Source: Buddleja alternifolia (Eukaryota > Streptophyta > Magnoliopsida > Lamiales > Scrophulariaceae). Taken from it: a stretch of DNA of 64,000 nt. A program made the translations under genes and the position numbers. Under the pieces are notes generated by a model. It saw only the letters and a program-made list of their open reading frames with translations. It was not told where the DNA came from and ran no database searches. The stretch's first letter is position 1; each line of letters begins with the position of its first letter. Shown here piece by piece: positions 55,107 to 64,000 of this stretch. The stretch is from the NCBI GenBank assembly GCA_019426215.1, contig CM033392.1:36938980-37002979 (forward strand), written 5' to 3'.

Positions 55107-56928
55107 TGTTAGTGATTGTGCCCTCAAAATTCAATTATATGAAACGTTTATATTTCATTTGTGCCATTGATCTTTATTAATTTTGTTGCAAGTTATGAGT
55201 ATTGTAGAAATCGTACAATAAGATAGTTGTAGTACAATATAATATATGATAATGCAAATGGAAGTGTTGTTCCATGAAAAGACTTGGGTTATATGTGTCA
55301 TATATTATTATAAATGGGTTGTAGTCAGTGATAAGAATGGGCATCTTATCTGCTAAAGACTATAATATACTATATTCATTGATTTGTCTTAATCATGGGA
55401 ATGAGGATTCCATATATGGTAAATTCGTGTAAATCAATGAGATTGAAACACTGAACCAGACCAATTAAGTTATTTATTTTTGGCTACTATATAAAATAAA
55501 TAACTTCAACAACAACTCTAAATCCTATGATTGCCATGGACTAATGCATCTAGTGCATATTACTTTGATGTATTCAGAAGTGAGGTCTTCGATGGCAAAT
55601 ATACTTTATACATTGAGTAATTGCATGAAATGTGATTATGAAGGACATTCATAAGGAATTTATAATCTCCATGAGAGATAAGAAATATTTCCTTTAATGG
55701 ATTTGCAATGTTCAACTATTCTAAAACTTCGGCCAAAGTATTTCAGGTGAAGTGTCACTGAAATTAAACAAAAAATGAGTTTTCGTATGAAAAGTTGACA
55801 ATGAGCAAGTCAGCAATTTTAGGATAAGAGGTGAAGAATAAAATAATAGTAGCATTGATTTTAGTTCTTCACGGATATTTCGATAGAGAAGTTGGTTGTA
55901 ATATTCTTAAGTATGTGAACTCTTGAGTAAGTGAATTAATTCTAGAGTGCAACAATATTTATTTAGTGGACTTCAATATTGTTAAATGGTAATCAAATAT
56001 TACCATGCGATGGTAGTTTGATTTCACCCATTTGGAGCTAGAATTAATTTTTCCTTAAAGTCCCTTTGCTAGCCTTGAATAGAAACTCGATTAAATACTA
56101 AAAGGTCCATTAGATGGATTTTTTTTTTTTTTGAACTTAGATGAAATGATACGGGAAATATCTTTAAAGAAAGATATTTAGATAAAAGTTAAATTAAATT
56201 TATTTTAATTTAAAAAGAGATAAAAAAAAGGGACGGGCCTCGGCAAAATTGAAGGTGGTCTGGCCGCCATGTGACCCGTGGCCTGACCGCCATGTGACCT
56301 GTGGCCTAGCCACCGGGTGGTCTTGGGCCTAGCCTATTTCTTCTTTCTTTGTCCCACATAGATTAAAAGCTCAAGTTTTTAACCTTTGGCCATCTATAAA
56401 TATGAGCCTTTGAGAGTTCAAGAATTACAACAAAATCACAAAAAAAATTCTAATTTAGAATATATATTTGCAAAGTATATAAAATTTCTTTTTTAAGAAA
56501 TTTTAATTGGGAGCCCACTCTCCCAGGTCTAAAGCAAGGCTTTGTGAAGAAGGTTTTGCAATGCGAGAGCTCGGTTTCCTCCGACAAGAAGGAGGTGTTT
56601 ATTGGTTGCGGTGCGTTCCACAGGAAATGCTCGTTTCGATCTTCGGAGGAAGATTGTATTTTTGTTTTGTTTTAATTATTTATTTTATTTCTATAGCATG
56701 CAATTAATTAATTAGTTTCAATTAAATTGTTTAATTAGTTAGTTTTTTTAATTGCTAGCTATAGTTAATGAATAATTATTAGTTAAATTGTTTAATTAGT
56801 TATCTCTTGCCTTAGTATGTATGATTTAAAAAAATTTAATGTCATGCATGTACGAATTAGAGATAGATTCTTTAATATAAATTCCGCTTCGTACATTTTA
56901 GGGTTATTTTCGAAGTAATTTTCCAACA
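55107..56928 (+). repeat. 5' LTR of element E
   Basis: 1,822 bp, TGTTAGTG...TTCCAACA. A TATA box is at 56395-56400. Near 56258-56335 there is a short direct repeat of 'CCGCCATGTGACC'. It differs from the surviving part of the 3' LTR at many positions, so the insertion is not recent. Confidence 0.9.
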
Positions 56929-56930
56929 AT

Positions 56931-56948
56931 TGGTATCACAACAGGGGC
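56931..56948 (+). other. Primer binding site of element E
   Basis: TGGTATCACAACAGGGGC begins two bases after the LTR. The first eight bases match the tRNA-Met primer site of copia elements. Confidence 0.75.
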
Positions 56949-57938
56949 TCTTGATACGTACATGTGAGACATGTAGGCATGTATGCATGTTTTTAAATCT
57001 AATGATACTATGGAATATTATGAAATTAGATTCTAGATATTAATGCTTATAGCATGTAATTTTAATTATGATTAAAGAATGATAATTTGATTAAATCAAT
57101 ATGTTTAAATTGTTTAAAGGCATGAATACTTGTTTATACCATTAATATATTTGTTCAATATTCAACATGATTGATATGATTTGATCAAATGTGTTATTTA
57201 AATTGTTTGAAATTATATGTTGAATATATTATGTCAATCGCATGTTTAAATAGTTTGACATGATGATTGAGTGGGAGTGTTTTCAATTTTCATGAGGATA
57301 AATAGTTCAAGTGTTGGATTATTGTTCAATTAATTTTTGAAAAATTCTAATTTGATTTGAACTCGTAATTTGTTTAATTAAGCCAATGTTGTCATTATTT
57401 GATAATGAAAAATCCACGAATTGTAAAATATCAAGTGGGAGCGAGATTCAAGAGTTGAATTCTCATGGCCTCCATTACTGGTCTAATGGTATAGTGAGTG
57501 AATATTATTCCCTGAGGAAGGTATTTGCTCACGATTAAAAGATTAGATCCCTAACGGGCAGATTGAAATATGTGTAAACGAGTGCGATCACGCTGCCTTG
57601 AAGTATCTCGAATATCATATGGATTGTCTAAGTAATGGTATACACTTGATTGGGACAGCATATTAGCCTCCCTAAGGTTCTCTGTTATGTCATCCCAGAG
57701 GCTAAAGATTGAAATGGTGGGTTAATGATGTTTAGTAAGAGTTACAAGGGAAAAACGTATTAACTGAGAAGTGTTGTCGCCTAAACTTATTATATTTTTC
57801 GATCCTGCTGCCAGGAAAGAAAATGTATAAATCTAGGTCATCATTACATGTACAAAATATGGTTATGTGGATTCCAATTTTGTTTGTTTGGTAAAATAAT
57901 TAGACTCATAACTTGTTTGAAAATTTTCAGTTTCATAA
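56949..57938 (+). other. Untranslated leader of element E
   Basis: About 1 kb without a supported ORF between the primer site and the gag ATG. AT-rich. Confidence 0.6.
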
Positions 57939-60900
57939 ATGGCATCCATTAGTCCTCTGCAATCTATCCTTAAGGAAAATAAGCTCTTAGGACCTAACTA
58001 TGCTGAGTGGAAAATGAATCTCGAGATTGTGCTCACTCATGATGAGCACAAGTTCGTTCTTAGCAAACCATGTCCTCCAGTTCCTGCTACCAATGAATCA
58101 CCGGCTGTCAGGGACCGTTATGAACGGTGGCATAAGGCCAATGAGATGGCTAAATGCTATATCCTAGCATCTATGTCTAATGTTCTCAAGCATCAAATGC
58201 AAGAGATGGTGATTGCAGCAATGATGATGCAACATCTCAAGGAGATGTTTGGTGGTCAGGATAGGACAGCTAGACATAAGATGATGAGGAAGATACTTAC
58301 TACCAAAATGACTAAAGGAACACTAGTTCAAGATCGTGTCATGAGGATGAAGGCTTACTTGAATGAACTAGAAATCCTTGGTGCGAAAATTCACAGTCAA
58401 ACCCAACAGGATATGATCCTGAACTCTTTGCCAAGTTCATTCGCTCAGTTTAGGCTTAACTATGCCATGAACAATAAAGATTACTCCTTGCCTGAATTGA
58501 TGAATGAACAGCAAGTTGCAGAAGGTGTTCTGAGAGCTAAAGGGAGCGTCAATTTTGCTCAGACATCTAGTACGAAAGCTAAGAAATGGAATGCTAAGAA
58601 AAAGAAAAAGGGTAAGAACAAAGCCGCTTCTATAGCAACTATTATTCAAAAGAAAGCCAAGCCCGCAAAAGGAAAATGTTTTCACTGTGGGGAAGATGGC
58701 CATTGGAAGAGGAATTGCCCAAAATATTTAGCAAGCCTTCCTGCTAAATCTAGCAAAGCACCTAGTCAAGGTATAACGATATCTTGTTTACTTGAAACAT
58801 GTTTAGTTAGAAGTGCACCAGGTTCCTGGTGTGTGGACTCACGATCAACTAATCATATTTGCAACATGTTGCTAAGGTTTCAGCTGACCAAGCAGCTAAG
58901 TGATGGTGATATGTATCTACTGATGGGAGATGGTACAAGCATGCCAGTAGTAGCTATAGCACTTGTTAGTCTATATTTTGTGAACAGAGTATTATTTTTG
59001 AAAGACTGTCTATATGTGCCTTCCATCCGTAAAAATTTGATTTCTATTAGTTGTTTGATGGATGATGGTTTCACTGTTGTTTTTGAACAAGGTTTATCTA
59101 TTAAGCATAATAAATTATTTATTTGTAAAGGAACTAGGAAAGATGGTTTGTTTTTATTATTTCCTGATAAATACTCTGTTGGTAATTTTGAGGCTAATAC
59201 AAGTAAACAAATCTTACCATTGAAAAGAAAAACTCCAATGACTGATGAAGCATATATGTGGCACTTCCGTTTAGGTCATATTAACTCTAATAGGATCCAA
59301 AGACTGGTATCTGATGGACTTATAAGTCCATTAGACCTTAAAAATCTACCAGTCTGCGAATCATGTTTGGAGGGTAAAATGACCAAAAGGCCTTTTAAGG
59401 GAAAAGGCAATAGAGCCACACAGTTGCTTGAATTGATTCACACTGATGTTTGTGGACCAATGAACATTCAAGCAAGAGGAGGTTTTAAGTATTTCATAAT
59501 TTTTATAGATGATTACTCAAGGTATGGATATGTATATCTAATGAAACATAAGTCTGAAACTTTTGAAAAGTTCAAACTGTTTAAAGCTGATGTGGAAAAC
59601 CTATTAGATAAACATATCAAATCCCTTAGATCAAATCGAGGTGGTGAATATCTATCCAGAGAATTCTTGGACTTCTTAACTGCAAATGGGATTAGATCTC
59701 AGCTTACTGCACCAGGCACATCCCAGCAGAATGGTGTTGCAGAAAGAAGAAATAGAACACTAATGGAAATGGTAAGATCCATGATGAGTCATGCGACTCT
59801 ACCTAGTTCATTTTGGGGATATGCACTTGAAACAGCTTCTTATCTACTACTCTTAGTTCCTTCTAAGTCAATTCCTAAAACACCTGTGGAGTTACGGATT
59901 GGGCGAAAGCCTTAGATTAACTATGTCCGCATTTGGGGATGTCCAGCACATGTGCTAAGGAAAGATCCTGACAAGTTAGAGTCAAGGACAAAAGTATGCT
60001 TGTTTGTAGGATATCCTAAAGAGACTAGGGGTGGTCAATTTTATAGTCCTAATGATCATAAGGTATTTGTGTTTACAAATGCCAAGTATCTTGAGGATGA
60101 ACTATTAAATGGCTACAAAAGTCGAAGTAAGCTTGTATTGGAAGAAATGATAGTATCAGATACTACATCTGAGTAGCCTAGGATAACTAAGAACATAGAT
60201 AATACATATGATGTACCTAGTGTAACTACTAATGTGGGACATAGTACACATGAGCCACGTAGTAGTGGAAGGATTATCAGGCCTCCTTTCAGATATCTTG
60301 AGAAAACCCTTGTGGTTGAACCTGAACTTGAATCTGATCCTCTTAACTACAACGAAGCTCTAGCAGATATAAATGCTGATCGATGGGTCATTGCAATGAA
60401 ATCTGAGTTGGAGTCAATGTACTCAAACAATGTCTGGGAACTTGTAGAGGCGTCGGAAGGCATTAAACCCATTGTGTGTAAATGGGTCTACAAGTGAAAG
60501 AGAGGAGTGGATGGGAAGGTAGAGACCTTGAAAGCAACGCTAGTGGTGAAGGGTTATACCCAGTTAGAAGGGATCGATTATGAGGAAACCTTCGCGCCAG
60601 TAGCCATGTTTAAATCCATAAGGATTCTCTTACCCATTGCAGCTCATTATGATTATAAGATATGGCATATGGATGTTAAGACAGCGTTCTTGAATGGAAA
60701 TCTTCAAGAAGAAATCTATATGATACAACCAGATGGATTTGTAGTTGAAAATCAGGAGCATATGGTATGCAAACTGAAGAAGTCCATTTATAGACTCAAG
60801 CAAGCATCAAGACCATAGAACATCAGGTTCAATGAAGCTATCAAATCGTTTGGATTTGAACAGTTACCTGATAAACCATGTGTGTATAAAAGACATGATG

Positions 60901-61919
60901 AAAAGTATATAATGTTCTTAGTGCTTTATGTGGATGATATCCTACTCATTGGGAATGATGTGGAAACATTGTCTGCTGTTAAAATTTGGTTGTCTAATCA
61001 ATTTGATATGAAAGACCTAGGTGAAGCCAGCTATGTTCTAGGGATCAAGCATTTGCGAGACTGAAAGAACAAGATGCTAAGCTTATCACAAGCTGCATAT
61101 ATAGATAAGATATTGGCAAGGTATATCATGACAGATTCCAAGAAAGGGTAATTGCCTTTTAGACATGGAATCCAGCTTTCTCGAGAATAGTGTCCTAAAA
61201 CACCTAAAGAGGAAGAACACATGAGAAATGTACCCTCTGCTTCCGCTGTGGGTAGTCTCATGTATGCTGTGCTTTGTACGAGGCCAGACATCTGTTATGC
61301 TGTAGGAATGGTCAGTAGATATCAGTCAAACCCTGGACCAGAACATTGGGTGGCAGTGAAGCATATTCTAAAGTACTTGAGAAGGACTAGAGATTATATG
61401 CTTGTTTATCAAAGTGAGGAGTTGTTACCAATAGGTTACACCGATTCAGATTTTCATTCTGATCGTGATTCTAGACGTTCCACCTCGGGATATGTGTTTA
61501 CTCTTGGTGGAGGAGCCATTAGTTGGAGAAGCATAAAACAGTCTTCCATCGCAGACTCCACTATGGAAGCTGAATATGTGGCGGCTTCTGAAGCTGCTAA
61601 AGAAGCTTATTGGCTAAGAAAGTTTCTTATGGATCTAGCGGTTGTTAGAGAAGGTCAAACACTGACCACACTCCATTGTGATAATTCTGGTGCTATAGCC
61701 AATTCTAAAGAACCAAGAAGACATAAGCGTTCGAAGCAGATTGAGGGAAAGTATCACATCATTAGAGAATATGTAGATCGTGGAGAGATTGTAGTTACCA
61801 AAATAGCCTCAACTAATAATTTGGCAGATCCCTTCACTAAAACATTGGCACAAAAGAGTTTTGACTCTCATTTAGAAGGGATGGGTATTAGATTTATGGC
61901 TAATTGGATTTGTGGGTAA
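57939..61919 (+). pseudogene. gag-pol: Copia gag-pol polyprotein with in-frame stops
   Basis: One frame of 1,327 codons, no frameshift, seven internal stops at 59913, 60174, 60495, 60816, 61062, 61149 and 61188. Gag (codons 1-240) has 'LLGPNYAEWKMNLEIVL', then a CCHC finger 'CFHCGEDGHWKRNCP' (codons 247-261). Protease has 'WCVDSRSTNHIC' with Arg for the active-site Gly. Integrase has the H-H-C-C finger ('HFRLGHI', 'CESCLEGK'), 'HTDVCGP', 'FIDDYSRYGYVYL' and 'QQNGVAERRNRTL'. RT has 'WHMDVKTAFLNGNL' and 'LYVDDILLIGND'. RNase H has 'STMEAEYVAASEAAKEAYWL' in two parts and ends 'NNLADPFTK'. The start ATG follows the leader and gives the usual copia Gag N-terminus. Confidence 0.93.
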
Positions 61920-61928
61920 GTGGGAGAT
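61917..61928 (+). other. Polypurine tract of element E
   Basis: TAAGTGGGAGAT directly precedes the 3' LTR start TGCTAGGG at 61929 and overlaps the stop codon of gag-pol. Confidence 0.8.
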
Positions 61929-62604
61929 TGCTAGGGAATGTGCTCTAAAAATCCAATTATATGAAACGTTTATATTTCGTTTGTGAAATTGATCTTTATT
62001 AATTTTGTTGCAAGTTATGAGTATTATAGAAATCGTACTATAAGATAAACGTAGTCCGTTATAATATATGATAATCCAAATGGAAGTGTTGTTTCATGAA
62101 AAGACTTGGGGTTATATGTGTCATATATTATTATAAATGGGTTGTAGTCGATGATAAGAATGGGCGCCTTATCTGCTAAAGACTATAATATACTATATTC
62201 GATGATTTGTCTTAATCATGGGAATGAGGATATGGTATATTTGTGTAAATCAACGAGATTGAAACACTGAACCGGACCAATTAAGTTATTTATTTTTGGC
62301 TACTATCTAAAATAAATAACTTCAACAACAACTCTAAATCCTATGATTATCGTGGACTAATGCATCTAGTGTATATTAGTTTGATGTATTCAGAAGTGAG
62401 ATCTTCAGTGGTCAATATACTTTATACATTGAGTAATTGCATGAAATGTGATTATGAAAGACATTCAAAAGGAATCTATAATCTCCATTAGAGATAAGAA
62501 ATATTCCCTTTAATGAATTTGCAATGTTCAACTATTCTAAAACTTTGGCCAAAGTATTTCCGGTGAAGTGCCACTGAAATTAAACGAAAAATGAGTTTTC
62601 GTAT
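61929..62604 (+). repeat. 3' LTR of element E, truncated
   Basis: Matches the first ~675 bp of the 5' LTR up to 'GAGTTTTCGTAT'. After 62604 unrelated sequence begins, so about 1.1 kb, including the TATA box and the LTR end, is lost. Confidence 0.88.
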
Positions 62605-62742
62605 TTCCGATTTTGGTCTCTCAGTTACACTGCTCACCATATGTAGTCCCTAAACTACCGATTTTCATCAAGTGTGGTCCCTCCGTCAAATTTTTCAACA
62701 CATTTGTACTGTTGGGTTAGTGAAGATGTCAAAAATCAAATG
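62605..62742. other. Short unassigned segment
   Basis: Contains 'GTCCCTAAACTACCG' and 'GTGGTCCCTCCGTCAAA', phrases I associate with dispersed plant repeats, but I cannot assign it to a class. Confidence 0.35.
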
Positions 62743-64000
62743 TGATAGTGATATATGTTATTTTTACACTAGTTTTCCCCCGTTTATCGACTTGGTTTTG
62801 ATTGTTTCCTTGATAATTTGATCACATTTGATGTTTTGATCCTTGTTTTCTCATATTTTCTAGAATAACATATGATTTGGAGGAAAAGAACAAGGATTGA
62901 AGGTAAATCATGCATAAAAATACAAACTGTCTGCGCAGTGCTAGAGTTTATGGAATAGATTTCTCTACCCATGTCCAAATTACACACTTCTTATACCAAT
63001 GGAAATATAAGAGGCAAATGTACATTTCTTATGTTGAAGACAAAGATCAGATATGTAGGGAAGGAGGTGAAAACGTCATCGGAAGAGACGTCTTACGATG
63101 GAGTTTTCTCATTCAGTGACTTGTGAGACAATTTTGTCATCTTTAACGTTTGATTTCGGCCCTAGTGTCCTCTGAAGAGTTGTAGAGCTTTGTTTTAGGA
63201 TTCTACAGCAACTTGAATCAGTGAATTCCGACATCGGTAGAGAACGTTATGCGAAATTTACCAAAACTGGCTGGAGCAGCAGGGGACGAACGCCGCGGCG
63301 TTCATCCACGAACGCCGCGGCGTTCACATGCAGTAGCCAACGCCGAGGCGTTCAACAAGCGAACGCCGCGGCGTTCGAGGCAGCGGGTTGGTCTATAAAT
63401 ACCCCTTTTAGCCATTTTTTACCCTAACTCACCTTGGATATCAGCAACCACACGAAAATAGAGAGAGGGAGAGCTTAAAAGAGAAGATTAAATGTCAAAA
63501 CATGGAGAAGTCAACAAGGAATCCACATCTCTACAAGAATTAGGGAGTTTTTACATATTTGTTTCTTGAATTTGTTCAAATCTCCTATGACTTGTATGAT
63601 TTATATTTGCACTTTTGACATGAATATGAGCTAAACTTGTTTGATTGAGGCCATGGATAGGCCATTTATGTTATTTTGATTGTTGATTTGTTGGTGTTTA
63701 TTGGATTAATTTTGGTTTTAGCTATGTATTCAATATTTGATCTCAATGCTACATTTGCTTGATCACCAAGTGTTTGATAAAATGCCTAGGTTAGAGATCG
63801 AGAGATAATAATCTAGGGAAGATATAAACATTGAATACCCTATAGTTAAACCGACTAGAGATAGACTCGGTTTCTTTAGGTGGCTTTCCATTCTCGTGGG
63901 GAATTCCTAGACCTTAATTGCATCCTCGTTAATCGGGTTTTCATATAGAGATATATAGGAAATCGTTACCAAGGGTAGGGTTGCTATGCCAAGAGATTGG
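62743..64000 (+). repeat. Athila-related LTR 'J', runs off the window
   Basis: Starts about TGATAGTGATATATG and continues to the window end. It is related to the solo LTR at 17024-18508 in opposite orientation: both have the CGCCGCGGCG palindrome array, a TATA box, the TTGCTTGATCACCAAGTG box (63757-63775) and 'GACTAGAGATAGA'. The left edge is inferred by analogy. The downstream primer site lies outside the window. Confidence 0.7.
63286..63400 (+). promoter_or_regulatory. GAACGCCGCGGCGTTC array and TATA box in LTR J
   Basis: Four 16-bp palindromes at 63288-63303, 63310-63325, 63338-63353 (one changed base) and 63361-63376, with starts 22, 28 and 23 bp apart. The TATA box TATAAAT is at 63394-63400, 18 bp after the last unit. 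Position upstream of TATA suggests a transcription control array. This is inference. Confidence 0.75.

Larger units (their letters stand above)
55107..62604 (+). mobile_element. Element E: Ty1/copia retrotransposon
   Basis: 5' LTR (55107-56928), tRNA-Met-like primer site, 1-kb leader, one gag-pol frame (57939-61919), polypurine tract, truncated 3' LTR (61929-62604). Domain order gag, protease, integrase, RT, RNase H is Ty1/copia. The 3' end was lost at 62604, so no right TSD can be read (the left neighbour is CTTAT). It inserted in a SIRE LTR. Confidence 0.92.

Noticed and set aside
63286..63380. A CRISPR-like array of regularly spaced palindromes
   Set aside because: Only four units with very short spacers, inside an LTR in a plant-type sequence with no cas genes; the same array is in the solo LTR.

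Overview
This window looks like intergenic heterochromatin from a flowering plant, probably a eudicot (lineage is inference). It holds LTR retrotransposons of the Ty3/gypsy (Athila-like) and Ty1/copia (including SIRE-like) groups, a TRIM, CACTA-type DNA transposon sequence, a Mutator-like MITE and solo or partial LTRs. I see no host gene, tRNA, rRNA or CRISPR. Every coding region found is an element gene, and all are broken by stops, frameshifts or insertions.

Left part (1-23061). After an AT-rich flank lies a decayed CACTA TNP2-type transposase (933-1192, continuing at 6039-6705). It is split by a 4.85 kb non-autonomous Athila-like element 'I' (1193-6038, plus strand) that is flanked by an unusual 53-bp direct duplication. 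Next comes the LTR of a minus-strand copia element 'C' (6702-6932 and 21555-23058). That LTR is split by a 14.6 kb Athila-like element 'G' (6933-21549, minus strand, TSD AATTC). G carries gag, protease, RT, RNase H, integrase and a post-pol ORF. G is itself hit by a 563-bp TRIM (14373-14935, TSD CAAGT), a solo LTR (17024-18508, TSD ATGGC) and a scrambled patch of foreign gypsy pol (about 13495-13720).

Middle part (23062-39183). SIRE-like copia element 'A' (23062-37646, minus strand, TSD CAACC) landed at the LTR/polypurine-tract boundary of C. A has gag, a protease remnant, RNase H and a large ORF downstream of pol, but its integrase and most of its RT are missing where a second SIRE copy 'B' (30370-33565) sits. 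The RT/RNase H of C resumes at 37662-39183.

Right-middle part (39184-55106). A mosaic of copia LTRs (D, 43801-44330, F), a truncated Athila-like element 'H' (40322-43800) carrying a 366-bp MITE with a 9-bp TSD, a 110-bp tandem repeat, a copia gag/protease fragment, and a SIRE fragment 'K'. The post-pol ORF of K is split by a 1,774-bp non-autonomous CACTA element built of palindromic repeats (51987-53760, TSD AGA).

Right end (55107-64000). Copia element 'E' (plus strand) has a single gag-pol reading frame of 1,327 codons (57939-61919) broken only by in-frame stops. Its 3' LTR is cut at 62604. The window ends inside another Athila-related LTR 'J' with a palindrome array upstream of a TATA box.

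Order of events from nesting: TNP2 first; then I and C; then G and A into C; then TRIM, solo LTR and B; K before E and before the CACTA element. Coordinates of elements with TSDs are read directly from the sequence. Edges of truncated elements are estimates good to about 10-50 bp.
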